Shown here: positions 7,200 to 15,641 of the stretch, in pieces
Layout: every line of letters begins with the position of its first letter
Position numbering within the stretch: the first letter of the stretch is position 1
From: Modestobacter lapidis
GTDB taxonomy: Bacteria > Actinomycetota > Actinomycetes > Mycobacteriales > Geodermatophilaceae
Direction: 5' to 3'
NCBI GenBank assembly: GCA_019779905.1
Contig: JABAKE010000004.1
Location: 1-64,000, forward strand
Length of the DNA stretch: 64,000 nt
Notes under the pieces: generated by a model
Told to the model about the DNA's origin: nothing
Database searches by the model: none
Seen by the model: only the letters and a program-made list of their open reading frames with translations
Program-made: the position numbers and the translations under genes

Positions 7200-9464
7200 A
7201 TGCCTGCCGACCTGCCCGCCACGCTGGCCGCCTGGCTGCGGACCCGCTCCGACGAGCAGCTGGGCGCGCTGCTGGCCACCCGCCCCGACGTCGCCCGCCC
7301 CGCGCCCTCCGACGTGGTCGCGCTGGCGACCCGGCTGGCGGTGCCGGTCTCGGTGGACCGGGCCCTCGACGAGCTGGATGCCGCGACCCTGCAGGCCCTG
7401 GACACCGTGCTGCTCTCCCCCACCGACGGCGTGGCCCGCGCCGACCTGCCGGAACTGCTGCCCGACGTGCCGGCCGACGTCGTCGCCGACGCCGTGCAGA
7501 CCCTCACCACCCGGGCGCTGCTGTGGGGTGACGACGAGCTGCACGCCCCCGACCAGGTGCGCCGCTCGGTCCGCTACCCGGCCGGGCTGGGCCGCCGGGC
7601 GGTCGACCTGCGGGTGCCGCTCCCCCGCGACCTGCCCGCCGTGCTGGCCGCTCTCGAGGACGAGGAGCGGGCCGTGCTGGAGCGGCTGGCCGCCGACCGG
7701 CCGGTCGGTCACCTGCCCGACAGCAACGGCGGCTCGCTGACCCCGGCCCGCCGGCTGCTCCAGCAGGGCCTGCTGGCCCGCATCGACGCGATCAACGTGG
7801 AGTTGCCCCGGGAGATCGGCCTGGCGCTGCGCGGCGACCGCCCGTACGGCCCGGCCCGGGTGCGCCCCGAGCCGGAGATCACCCGCCGCGACCCCGCCTC
7901 GGTCGACCAGCAGGCGGCCGGCGCGGCGCTGGAGGTCATCGGCCGGGTGTCCGACGTCCTCACCGCCCTGGAGGAGGAGCCCGCCGGGCTGCTCCGCAGC
8001 GGCGGGCTCGGCGTCCGCGACCAGAAGCGGCTGGCCCGCGACCTGAGGATCAGCGAGACCGACGTCGCGTTCCTGGTGGAGCTGGCCCACGCCGCCGGGC
8101 TGGTCGACGTGGGCGGCGCGCACCGCGACGAGTGGCTGCCCACCCGCGGCTACGACGTGTGGCGGGAGCAGGACCTCCCCGACCGCTGGGCCGCCCTCGC
8201 CGAGGGATGGCTCACCAGCGTCCGGCTGATCTCGCTGGTCGGGCAGCGCGACGTCGCCGGCAAGGCGGTCAACGTGCTGGCACCCGACGTGGTGCGGCAG
8301 ACCGCGCCGGCGCTGCGCCGCTCCGCCCTGGCGGTGCTGGCCGAGTACCCGCCGGGCACCGGTCTGCGCGCCGACGAACTGGTCGAGCTGCTGCGCTGGC
8401 GCACCCCGCGCCGGGCCGACCGGCTGGCACCGGTCCCCGCGCTGCTGGCCGAGGCGGAGCGGCTGGGCGTCGCCGTGGCCGGGGTGCTCGGCACCGGCGG
8501 GCGGGGCCTGCTGCGCGACGGGGCGGACGGCGCCGCCGACGGCATGCGCCGCCTGCTCCCCGCACCTGTCGACCACGTGCTCGCCCAGCCCGACCTGTCG
8601 CTGATCGCGCCCGGGCCGCTGGTCGCCGAGCTGGCCGGCGTGCTCGCCGTCGTCGCCGATGTCGAGTCCTCCGGCGGCGCCACCGTCTACCGGGTGACCG
8701 ACGGCAGCGTGCGGCGCGCGCTGGACAACGGCTGGTCGGCCACCGACCTGCACGACTTCTTCACCCGCGCCTCCCGCACCCCGGTGCCACAGGCGCTGGA
8801 CTACCTCGTGGACGACGTCGCCCGGCAGCACGGCCGGCTGCGGGTCGGGGCGATCGAGAGCTACGTGCGCTCCGACGACCACGGCCTGCTCTCCCAGGTG
8901 GTCAACGACCGGCGCACCGCCAACGCCGAGCTGCGCCGGCTCGCCCCCGGCGTGCTGGTCAGCGGGCTGGCCGCCGACGAGGTGCTCAGCGTGCTGCGGG
9001 CCGCCGGGTACGCACCGGCCGGCGAGTCGGCCGGCGGCGCCGTCCTCACCCGCCCCCCGGCCAGGCCGCGGGCCGTGGGCCGCCGGCCGGGCGGCGCACC
9101 GGTGGCCGGGCCCCGGCCACTGGCCCCCGATGACCTCGCCGCGACCGTCCGGGAGATCCGCGCCGGTGACGCGGCACTAGCCGCCCGGCGCACCGACCCG
9201 GTGCGGCAGATCCCGGGTGTGACCACCGCGAACACCCTCGAGGTGCTGTCCCGGGCAGTGCGCGAGGGCCTGCCGGTCTGGCTCGGCTACGTCGACGCAC
9301 AGGGCAGCGGCAGCCAGCGGGTCGTGCAGCCGGTGTCCCTGGTCGGCGGCTTCCTGCAGGGGTTCGACGAGGGCCGCGGGGAGAGCCGCACGTTCGCCGT
9401 CCACCGGATCACCTCGGTGGCCGTGGTCGAGGACGCCGAGGAGGGACGCGCCGCAACCCCCTGA
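7200..9464 (+). CDS. Helicase-associated (XPB/Ssl2 N-domain-like) protein
   Basis: A 754-residue protein matching the actinobacterial helicase-associated domain family, typified by mycobacterial Rv0862c (from memory). It has no Walker A box, so it is not itself an ATPase. It is mostly alpha-helical and rich in Leu, Ala and acidic residues. A C-terminal WYL-like stretch (PVWLGYVDAQG near residue 695) is visible. In mycobacteria the gene is next to the XPB helicase gene, suggesting a joint role in DNA unwinding or repair. Here the XPB gene is 3.2 kb downstream. Start ATG at 7200, in the divergent interval with the membrane-protein gene. Confidence 0.82.
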   Translation: MPADLPATLAAWLRTRSDEQLGALLATRPDVARPAPSDVVALATRLAVPVSVDRALDELDAATLQALDTVLLSPTDGVARADLPELLPDVPADVVADAVQTLTTRALLWGDDELHAPDQVRRSVRYPAGLGRRAVDLRVPLPRDLPAVLAALEDEERAVLERLAADRPVGHLPDSNGGSLTPARRLLQQGLLARIDAINVELPREIGLALRGDRPYGPARVRPEPEITRRDPASVDQQAAGAALEVIGRVSDVLTALEEEPAGLLRSGGLGVRDQKRLARDLRISETDVAFLVELAHAAGLVDVGGAHRDEWLPTRGYDVWREQDLPDRWAALAEGWLTSVRLISLVGQRDVAGKAVNVLAPDVVRQTAPALRRSALAVLAEYPPGTGLRADELVELLRWRTPRRADRLAPVPALLAEAERLGVAVAGVLGTGGRGLLRDGADGAADGMRRLLPAPVDHVLAQPDLSLIAPGPLVAELAGVLAVVADVESSGGATVYRVTDGSVRRALDNGWSATDLHDFFTRASRTPVPQALDYLVDDVARQHGRLRVGAIESYVRSDDHGLLSQVVNDRRTANAELRRLAPGVLVSGLAADEVLSVLRAAGYAPAGESAGGAVLTRPPARPRAVGRRPGGAPVAGPRPLAPDDLAATVREIRAGDAALAARRTDPVRQIPGVTTANTLEVLSRAVREGLPVWLGYVDAQGSGSQRVVQPVSLVGGFLQGFDEGRGESRTFAVHRITSVAVVEDAEEGRAATP

Positions 9465-9477
9465 ACAGGCCGCCGAC

Positions 9478-9497
9478 CGGGGATGATCGGTTCCCCG
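9478..9497 (+). terminator. Possible hairpin terminator after the helicase-associated gene
   Basis: CGGGGA-N8-TCCCCG, a 6-bp stem starting 13 bases after the stop at 9464. Without a U-tract the support is modest. Confidence 0.35.
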
Positions 9498-9589
9498 TCG
9501 CACCTGGGCGGGAGTAGGTTGGGAAGCACAACCAGATGACGACCCGCCCATCGTCGCCCGAAGGGTCGTTCCTGGCCTGAGCGGACGAG

Positions 9590-10882
9590 GTGGCGCAGCA
9601 GATGGCACGGCAGACGGTCGCGGACCGGTTGGCAGCGGCGCTGGGCGCCGTCCTGGGCACGGACGAGCTCCCGGTCCGGCTGCGCGGATGGGACGGGTCG
9701 GCCACCGGCCCGGCCGGCGCACCCGTGCTGGCGGTGCGGTCGCGGCGGGCGCTGCGCCGGCTGCTCTGGTCCCCCGGGCAGCTGGGCCTGGCGCGCGGGT
9801 ACGTCGCGGGCGAGATCGACATCGAGGGCGACGTCTTCGCCACGTTCGGCGCGCTGAGCTCGGTGGGCCGGCTCGCCAGGACCGGGCCAATGGCCGCGGC
9901 GACCCCGACCGAGCGGCTGGGCCTGCTCCGCACCGCCGTCCGGCTGGGTGCGCTCGGCCCCGAGCCGACCCCGCCGCCGGAGGAGGCCGATCTCGGCCGG
10001 GTGGGCAGCCGGCACTCCCGACCCCGCGACGCCGCGGCGATCTCCCACCACTACGACGTCGGCAACGATTTCTACGAGTTGGTGCTCGGCCCGTCGATGG
10101 TCTACTCCTGCGCCGTCTTCGAGACCCCGCAGACCGGCCTGGACGCCGCCCAGGAGGCCAAGCTCGACCTGGTCTGCCGCAAGCTGGGCCTGCAGCCGGA
10201 GATGCGGCTGCTCGACGTGGGCTGCGGCTGGGGCAGCCTGGCCATCCACGCGGCGCAGCGCTACGGCGGAACCGTCGTCGGCATCACGCTGTCCGAGGAA
10301 CAGGCCCGGCTGGCCCGCAAGCGGGTCGCCGAGGAGGGCCTGACCGACCGGATCGACATCCGGGTGCAGGACTACCGGACCGTCGAGGACGGGCCCTTCG
10401 ACGCGATCAGCTCCATCGGGATGGCCGAGCACGTGGGGCGGGCGCAGATGCCCGGCTACGTCGCACGGCTGACCGACCTGCTGCGGCCCGGCGGGCGGCT
10501 GCTCAACCACGCGATCAGCTGGAACGCCGGCACCACCACCTGGGACCCGGACACGTTCATCGCCCGCTACGTCTTCCCCGACGGCGAGCTGCTCGGCCTG
10601 GGCGAGATCACCGGCCTGCTCGAGGCCGGCGACCTCGAGGTGCTCGACGTCGAGGCGCTGCGCCAGCACTACGCGCTGACGCTCCGTGCCTGGGTGGAGC
10701 GGCTAGAGGCCGACTGGGACGCCGCCGTCGCGGCATCCAGCGAGGGCCGGGCGCGGGTGTGGCGGCTCTACATGGCCGCCTGCGCGCTGGCCTTCGAGGC
10801 CGGGCACATGGGGGTAAACCAGGTGCTGCTGCAGCGCACCGGCGGCGCGCAGCCGCCGCTGCGGCGCACCGGCTGGGTCTGA
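9590..10882 (+). CDS. cfa: Cyclopropane-fatty-acyl-phospholipid synthase
   Basis: A 430-residue SAM-dependent methyltransferase of the cyclopropane/mycolic acid synthase family. It would transfer a methylene group to double bonds of membrane phospholipid acyl chains. The SAM-binding loop LLDVGCGWGS is near residue 205. Conserved SHHYDVGNDFY (near 149) and SIGMAEHVG (near 276) are typical of the family. The first 130 residues form the usual N-terminal domain. The GTG at 9590 was used; an ATG 12 bases later is an alternative. It interrupts the usual helicase-associated/XPB pairing and could instead be a 10-methyl-type lipid methyltransferase. Confidence 0.88.
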   Translation: MAQQMARQTVADRLAAALGAVLGTDELPVRLRGWDGSATGPAGAPVLAVRSRRALRRLLWSPGQLGLARGYVAGEIDIEGDVFATFGALSSVGRLARTGPMAAATPTERLGLLRTAVRLGALGPEPTPPPEEADLGRVGSRHSRPRDAAAISHHYDVGNDFYELVLGPSMVYSCAVFETPQTGLDAAQEAKLDLVCRKLGLQPEMRLLDVGCGWGSLAIHAAQRYGGTVVGITLSEEQARLARKRVAEEGLTDRIDIRVQDYRTVEDGPFDAISSIGMAEHVGRAQMPGYVARLTDLLRPGGRLLNHAISWNAGTTTWDPDTFIARYVFPDGELLGLGEITGLLEAGDLEVLDVEALRQHYALTLRAWVERLEADWDAAVAASSEGRARVWRLYMAACALAFEAGHMGVNQVLLQRTGGAQPPLRRTGWV

Positions 10883-10950
10883 CCCGGGGCGACCTCACCC
10901 GCCGCCTGGCGGCCGCGGAAACTGTCAGACCCCGTACGTATGTTCGACCC

Positions 10951-12486
10951 ATGACGACGACCGCGGTGCCGCCGGGCCCCCTCGGTGCGAGGGTCGACGT
11001 CCTCTTCACCGGCACCTGGCACGGGGAGCCGGATGGGTCGACGTGGTCCGACGAGCGGGTGGCCGCGCAGCTGCAGGGAGTGCAGCGACGGCGGGCGATG
11101 GACGCCGCGGAGGAGGCAGAGCTGATCCTCCAGTTGGCCGGTCACCGCCCCGCCGCACTCGACCCACCAGCCAACTCCCCCGGTGCCCGCCGGCCCGGCT
11201 GGACCAGCGGAATCGAAGACGCAGAGATCAGTGAGTTCTTCCTCGCCGAGCTGTCGGCGGTGCTCAACCTCGGGCGGGGCACCGCCTCGCTGAGGCTGCG
11301 GCGGGCGCTGACCTGGTCGGAGAAGTTGCCGGCCACCTTCGCGGCGCTCACAGCCGGTGAACTGGACGAACGCCGCGCCACTGCGCTGGCCGACGTGCTC
11401 GCGCACACCAACGGCGAGATCGCCGGGCAGGTGGAGGACGCACTGCTCGGGGAGGCGAGCGACCTGTCGGTGTCCCGGCTGGAGAAGCGGGCCACCGAAC
11501 TGATGCTGTCCCTGGACGCCGCGGCGGCCGACGAGCGCCGGGAGCAGGCCGCCAAGGACGCCGACGTCCGCGTGTACCCCTCACCCGCCGATGGCCGGTC
11601 GACGCTGGCCGCGGACCTGCCCACCGATGAGGCCGTCGAGTGTCACGACCTCGTCGACCAGCTCGCGGGGATGCTCAAGGCCGACGGTGACCCGCGCCCG
11701 ATCGGGGCGTTGCGGGCACACGTGCTGTCCACGTTGATCCGCCGGCCGGCTGACTCCGGCCTGCCGCAGGTGGCGGCGAACGTCACGGTCACCGCCACCC
11801 TCGACGCGCTGGCCGGCACCGGCAGCACGCCGGGCGAGGTGAACGGGCTGCCGATCACCGCCGCCCACCTGCGCGAACTGCTCACCCGGGTCGGCACCCT
11901 CGGTTTCACCGCTCCTGACGGCGGCACGCTGGCCTACGCGCTCACCGGCCCCGACGGGCGGCTGCTGGCCACCCTCACCCCTGCCGAGCTGACCCGCCTG
12001 GCCCGCCGCGGCTGCCCACACCACCCCGGGCACAGCGACCCCGGTAGCAGCCACGGCGGTGCCAGCGGCCGGTGCAGCTGTCCGGTGCTCGGCCCGCCGC
12101 CGGCCACCGACGCCTACACCCCCACCGCCCGGCAACGGGCGTTCGTCACCACCCGCGACCGGCGTTGCCGGTTTCCCAACTGCGGCCAACGCGTCGGCTG
12201 GGCCGATCTCGACCACGTCCTGGCCCACGCCTGCGGCGGGGCCACCGACTGCACCAATCTCTGCTGCCTGTGCCGCTCCCATCACCGCCTCAAGACCTTC
12301 GCCCCCGGCTGGCGCTTCGCGATGTCCCCCGACGGCGTGCTCACCGTGACCACGCCCTCCGGCGTCACCCGCACCACCCGACCACCCGGGCTACGACGCC
12401 CAGCACCTTCCGAGCCACCCGCCGAGCCCGAACCACCACCCGGCGAAAGCCCACCGCCACCGGCCGACGACCCGCCACCCTTCTGA
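10951..12486 (+). CDS. DUF222 / HNH endonuclease domain protein (13E12 repeat family)
   Basis: A 511-residue protein. Residues 1-330 match DUF222, and an HNH nuclease domain lies near 395-450 with zinc-type cysteines (CRFPNCGQ, CCLCRSHH) and the catalytic DLDH. The tail is low-complexity Pro/Glu. Such genes occur in many scattered copies in actinobacteria (REP13E12 in mycobacteria) and behave like mobile or recombinogenic elements. Their exact role is unsettled. The motifs look intact, so it may be active. Start ATG at 10951. It sits between cfa and the XPB gene with no terminal repeats visible. Confidence 0.88.
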   Translation: MTTTAVPPGPLGARVDVLFTGTWHGEPDGSTWSDERVAAQLQGVQRRRAMDAAEEAELILQLAGHRPAALDPPANSPGARRPGWTSGIEDAEISEFFLAELSAVLNLGRGTASLRLRRALTWSEKLPATFAALTAGELDERRATALADVLAHTNGEIAGQVEDALLGEASDLSVSRLEKRATELMLSLDAAAADERREQAAKDADVRVYPSPADGRSTLAADLPTDEAVECHDLVDQLAGMLKADGDPRPIGALRAHVLSTLIRRPADSGLPQVAANVTVTATLDALAGTGSTPGEVNGLPITAAHLRELLTRVGTLGFTAPDGGTLAYALTGPDGRLLATLTPAELTRLARRGCPHHPGHSDPGSSHGGASGRCSCPVLGPPPATDAYTPTARQRAFVTTRDRRCRFPNCGQRVGWADLDHVLAHACGGATDCTNLCCLCRSHHRLKTFAPGWRFAMSPDGVLTVTTPSGVTRTTRPPGLRRPAPSEPPAEPEPPPGESPPPPADDPPPF

Positions 12487-12504
12487 ACCGCTGCCTGCAG
12501 CGGT
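12487..12504 (+). terminator. Hairpin directly after the HNH gene
   Basis: ACCGCTG-CCTG-CAGCGGT, a perfect 7-bp stem that begins at the base after the stop codon. It probably ends the HNH transcript and insulates the XPB gene. Confidence 0.5.
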
Positions 12505-12674
12505 CGACCTCGTCCGCCTGCGGCCCTTCCCCAGTGGTCGCGCCGAGATGCGCCACGGGGTGCGCACGTCGGCGGCCGGGGCTCGAGCGGAAGGACCCGT
12601 CGCCGTCCGGCGTTACCGTGGTCAGTCCGGCGTGCAGGTCTGCGCCGCAGTCTCCGAGCCAAAGGAATCCCCGC

Positions 12675-14360
12675 GTGAGCGACGGCCCCCTGATCGTCCA
12701 GTCGGACAAGACCCTGCTACTGGAGGTCGACCACCCACTGGCGAAGGAGTGCCGGGCTGCGATCGCCCCGTTCGCCGAGCTGGAGCGCTCCCCCGAGCAC
12801 GTGCACACCTACCGGGTGACGCCGCTCGCGCTGTGGAACGCCCGCGCCGCCGGGCACGACGCCGAGCAGGTGGTCGACGCGCTGGTCCGCTTCTCGCGGT
12901 ACCCGGTGCCGCACGCGCTGCTGGTCGACGTCGCCGACACCATGGACCGCTACGGCCGGCTCACGCTGGCCAACAACCCGGTGCACGGGCTGGTGCTGAG
13001 CAGCAGCGACCGCGCCGTGCTGGAGGAGGTCGTCCGCAGCAAGCGAGTGGCCCCGATGCTGGGCGCCCGCATCGACGGCGAGTCCGTCGTCGTGCACCCC
13101 TCCGAGCGCGGCCGGCTCAAGCAGGCGCTGCTGAAGATTGGCTGGCCGGCCGAGGATCTCGCCGGCTACGTCGACGGGCAGGCGCACCCGATCGAGCTCG
13201 ACCAGGCCGACTGGCACCTGCGCGACTACCAGCAGCAGGCCGTCGACGGCTTCTGGGCCGGCGGCTCGGGCGTCGTCGTGCTGCCCTGCGGCGCCGGCAA
13301 GACGCTGGTCGGCGCGGCGGCGATGGCCGAGGCGAAGGCGACCACGCTGATCCTGGTCACCAACACGGTCGCCGGCCGGCAGTGGAAGCGCGAGCTGATC
13401 GCCCGCACCTCGCTGACCGAGGAGGAGATCGGCGAGTACTCCGGGGAGCGCAAGGAGATCCGGCCGGTCACCATCGCCACCTACCAGGTGATCACCACCC
13501 GCCGGAAGGGCGAGTACCGGCACCTGGACCTCTTCGACGCCCAGGACTGGGGCCTGGTCATCTACGACGAGGTGCACCTGCTGCCGGCACCGATCTTCCG
13601 GCTCACCGCCGACCTGCAGTCCCGCCGGCGGCTCGGCCTCACCGCCACGCTGGTGCGCGAGGACGGCCGGGAGGACGACGTCTTCTCCCTGATCGGGCCC
13701 AAGCGGTACGACGCCCCGTGGCGGGACATCGAGGCGCAGGGGTACATCGCGCCGGCCGAGTGCATCGAGGTGCGGGTCAGCCTGGACGACGAGGAGCGGA
13801 TGACCTACGCCGTCGCCGAGCCCGAGGAGCGCTACCGGATCGCGGCCACCGCGCAGTCCAAGCTGCCGGTGATCCGCCGGGTGCTCGAGCGGCACCCCGA
13901 CGAGCCGTCGCTGGTGATCGGCGCCTACCTCGACCAGCTCGAGGAGCTCGGTGCCGCGCTCGACGCCCCGGTGATCCAGGGGTCGACCACCAACAAGGAG
14001 CGGGAGCGGCTGTTCCAGGCGTTCCGCACCGGGGAGATCCGCACCCTGGTCGTCTCCAAGGTGGCCAACTTCTCCATCGACCTGCCCGAGGCCGCCGTCG
14101 CCGTCCAGGTGTCGGGGACGTTCGGCTCACGGCAGGAGGAGGCCCAGCGGCTCGGCCGGGTGCTGCGCCCGAAGGCCGACGGCCGGCAGGCGCACTTCTA
14201 CACCGTGGTCAGCCGCGACACCCTGGACAGCGAGTACGCCGCCCACCGGCAGCGGTTCCTGGCCGAGCAGGGGTACGCGTACACGATCGTGGACGCCGCG
14301 GACCTGGCCGGCCCGGGCGAGGTCAACGGCCCCGACCGGGTGGACGAGCCGGCCGACTGA
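12675..14360 (+). CDS. XPB/Ssl2-type DNA repair helicase
   Basis: A 561-residue superfamily 2, 3'-5' DNA helicase of the bacterial XPB (ERCC3) type. An N-terminal XPB domain precedes the motor. Walker A GAGKT is near residue 212, the DEVH box (IYDEVHLL) near 296, the SAT-like motif GLTATLVRED near 323, and motif VI QRLGRVLRP near 491. It should act in nucleotide-excision repair or transcription-coupled unwinding. The GTG at 12675 (VSDGPLIVQ) fits the family start and follows AAAGGAA. The usual partner is at 7200-9464 instead of adjacent. Confidence 0.93.
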   Translation: MSDGPLIVQSDKTLLLEVDHPLAKECRAAIAPFAELERSPEHVHTYRVTPLALWNARAAGHDAEQVVDALVRFSRYPVPHALLVDVADTMDRYGRLTLANNPVHGLVLSSSDRAVLEEVVRSKRVAPMLGARIDGESVVVHPSERGRLKQALLKIGWPAEDLAGYVDGQAHPIELDQADWHLRDYQQQAVDGFWAGGSGVVVLPCGAGKTLVGAAAMAEAKATTLILVTNTVAGRQWKRELIARTSLTEEEIGEYSGERKEIRPVTIATYQVITTRRKGEYRHLDLFDAQDWGLVIYDEVHLLPAPIFRLTADLQSRRRLGLTATLVREDGREDDVFSLIGPKRYDAPWRDIEAQGYIAPAECIEVRVSLDDEERMTYAVAEPEERYRIAATAQSKLPVIRRVLERHPDEPSLVIGAYLDQLEELGAALDAPVIQGSTTNKERERLFQAFRTGEIRTLVVSKVANFSIDLPEAAVAVQVSGTFGSRQEEAQRLGRVLRPKADGRQAHFYTVVSRDTLDSEYAAHRQRFLAEQGYAYTIVDAADLAGPGEVNGPDRVDEPAD

Positions 14361-14366
14361 CCTCAT

Positions 14367-14385
14367 GTAGCACGCGCGATGCTAC
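14367..14385 (+). promoter_or_regulatory. Palindromic operator candidate of the toxin-antitoxin operon
   Basis: A perfect inverted repeat GTAGCA-N7-TGCTAC ends eight bases before the antitoxin ATG at 14394. Phd/YefM-type antitoxins repress their own operon by binding such palindromes at the start of the transcript, so this is the expected autoregulatory site. No protein-binding evidence is available from sequence alone. Confidence 0.55.
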
Positions 14386-14393
14386 CGTGCGGA

Positions 14394-14669
14394 ATGACCC
14401 GGATCGGCGTGCGTGAACTACGCCAGAACGCGAGCGTCTACCTCGACATGGTCAAGGCGGGCGAGACCGTCGAGGTGACCGAGCGTGGGCGACTCGTCGC
14501 CGTTCTGGCGCCCCCGTCGCCGGCCAGCACGGCACGGGAGCGGCTCATCGCGGAAGGTCGCTTGATTCCGGCCCGGGGTCCCCGGGCGCTGCCCGCCCGG
14601 GTGTCGCCGGCCCCTGGTCGACCCACCGCCAGTGAGGCGCTCGCCGAGGACCGCGCCGAGGCCCGGTGA
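14394..14669 (+). CDS. Phd/YefM-family antitoxin
   Basis: A 91-residue protein. Residues 1-45 match the DNA-binding Phd/YefM fold (IGVRELRQNASVYLDMVKAG, then EVTERGRLVAVL). The Pro/Ala/Glu-rich remainder should be unstructured and wrap the toxin. It is expected to neutralise the downstream PIN ribonuclease and repress the operon through the palindrome before it. The ATG at 14394 was chosen because MTRIGVREL is the standard start. The upstream ATG at 14379 falls inside the palindrome. The stop overlaps the toxin start as GTGA. Confidence 0.85.
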   Translation: MTRIGVRELRQNASVYLDMVKAGETVEVTERGRLVAVLAPPSPASTARERLIAEGRLIPARGPRALPARVSPAPGRPTASEALAEDRAEAR

Positions 14670-15058
14670 TCGCCTTCGACACCTCCGCCCTGGTCAAGCT
14701 GGTGCTCGCCGAAGCCGAGAGCGACGTTCTGGACGACTGGGTCACGGCTCGGCCAGGGCAGCCCTGGGTTGCCAGCGACCTGTGCCGGGTGGAGGTCATC
14801 CGCGCGGTGGCCCGCTCGTCGCCCGGCGCCGTGACCGGCGCACGCCAGTTGCTGGCCGGCCTCGACCTGGTCCCGCTGAGCCAGACGCTTCTCGACCGAG
14901 CCGCAGATCTCGCCCCGCCGTCCGTACGCAGCCTGGACGCGATCCACCTTGCGACAGCGTCCACGCTGGGCGCTGCGCTCGAGGCCTTCGTCGTCTACGA
15001 CCACCGCTTGGCCGACGCCGCCCGCGCCGCCGGACTGCCCACTGCCGCACCGGCCTGA
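14666..15058 (+). CDS. PIN-domain ribonuclease toxin (VapC-like)
   Basis: A 130-residue PIN domain that likely cleaves RNA in a metal-dependent way when freed from its antitoxin. The acidic quartet is visible: DTSALVK (Asp5), CRVEVIRA (Glu near 43), LDAIHLATA (Asp near 91) and YDHRLADAA (Asp near 112). Length is normal. The GTG start overlaps the antitoxin stop by four bases, the usual coupling in these pairs. An upstream gene of Phd rather than VapB type is a common mixed arrangement. Confidence 0.85.
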   Translation: MIAFDTSALVKLVLAEAESDVLDDWVTARPGQPWVASDLCRVEVIRAVARSSPGAVTGARQLLAGLDLVPLSQTLLDRAADLAPPSVRSLDAIHLATASTLGAALEAFVVYDHRLADAARAAGLPTAAPA

Positions 15059-15128
15059 CCACCGAGCACGGCCACGCGCTGCCCGGCCGCGGGTTTGTCG
15101 CCCGGTGCCCGGTGGGCACCGGCCCGGC

Positions 15129-15641
15129 ATGGACGCGGAGATCTCCCTGCGGGTGGACGGCGAGGCCCACCGGCTGACCGTCGACACCCGCACCACCCTG
15201 CTGGACGCGCTGCGCGAACGCCTCGGCAACACCAGCCCGAAGAAGGGCTGCGACCACGGCCAGTGCGGCGCCTGCACCGTGCTGCTCGACGGCGAGCGGG
15301 CCCTGACCTGCCTGGCGCTGGCCGTCGCGTACGACGGCGCGGAGGTCGTCACGGCCGACGGGCTGGCCGCCGACGGCGAGCTACACCCGGTCCAGCAGGC
15401 CTTCCTCGACCGCGACGCCTTCCAGTGCGGCTACTGCACCCCGGGGCAGGTCTGCTCCGCCGTGGGCGTGCTCGACGAGGTGCGACGCGGCTGGCCCAGC
15501 CACGCCAGCCCCGATCTGACCGGTGACCCCGAGCTGTCCCACGACGAGGTCGCCGAGCGGATGAGCGGCAACATCTGCCGCTGCGCCGCCTACGTCAACA
15601 TCGTCCCCGCGGTGCAGCAGGCGGGCGGGCAGGCCTCGTGA
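15129..15641 (+). CDS. Molybdenum hydroxylase, 2Fe-2S subunit (PaoA/YagT-like)
   Basis: A 170-residue small subunit of a xanthine dehydrogenase-family enzyme. The plant-type 2Fe-2S cluster ligands lie in CDHGQCGAC and LTC (residues 40-64). The second cluster motif is FQCGYCTPGQ (near 98-107) plus GNICRCAAY (near 147-155). It passes electrons from the molybdenum site to the FAD subunit. Unlike E. coli PaoA it has no Tat signal, so the complex is probably cytoplasmic. Start ATG at 15129. The next gene starts inside its stop codon. Confidence 0.92.
   Translation: MDAEISLRVDGEAHRLTVDTRTTLLDALRERLGNTSPKKGCDHGQCGACTVLLDGERALTCLALAVAYDGAEVVTADGLAADGELHPVQQAFLDRDAFQCGYCTPGQVCSAVGVLDEVRRGWPSHASPDLTGDPELSHDEVAERMSGNICRCAAYVNIVPAVQQAGGQAS

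Noticed and set aside
6225-8882. An 885-codon minus-strand frame ending in the small protein
   Set aside because: All but its last 71 codons lie opposite the helicase-associated gene or across the membrane-protein gene, and the composition is non-protein-like. Only the final segment has a ribosome site.
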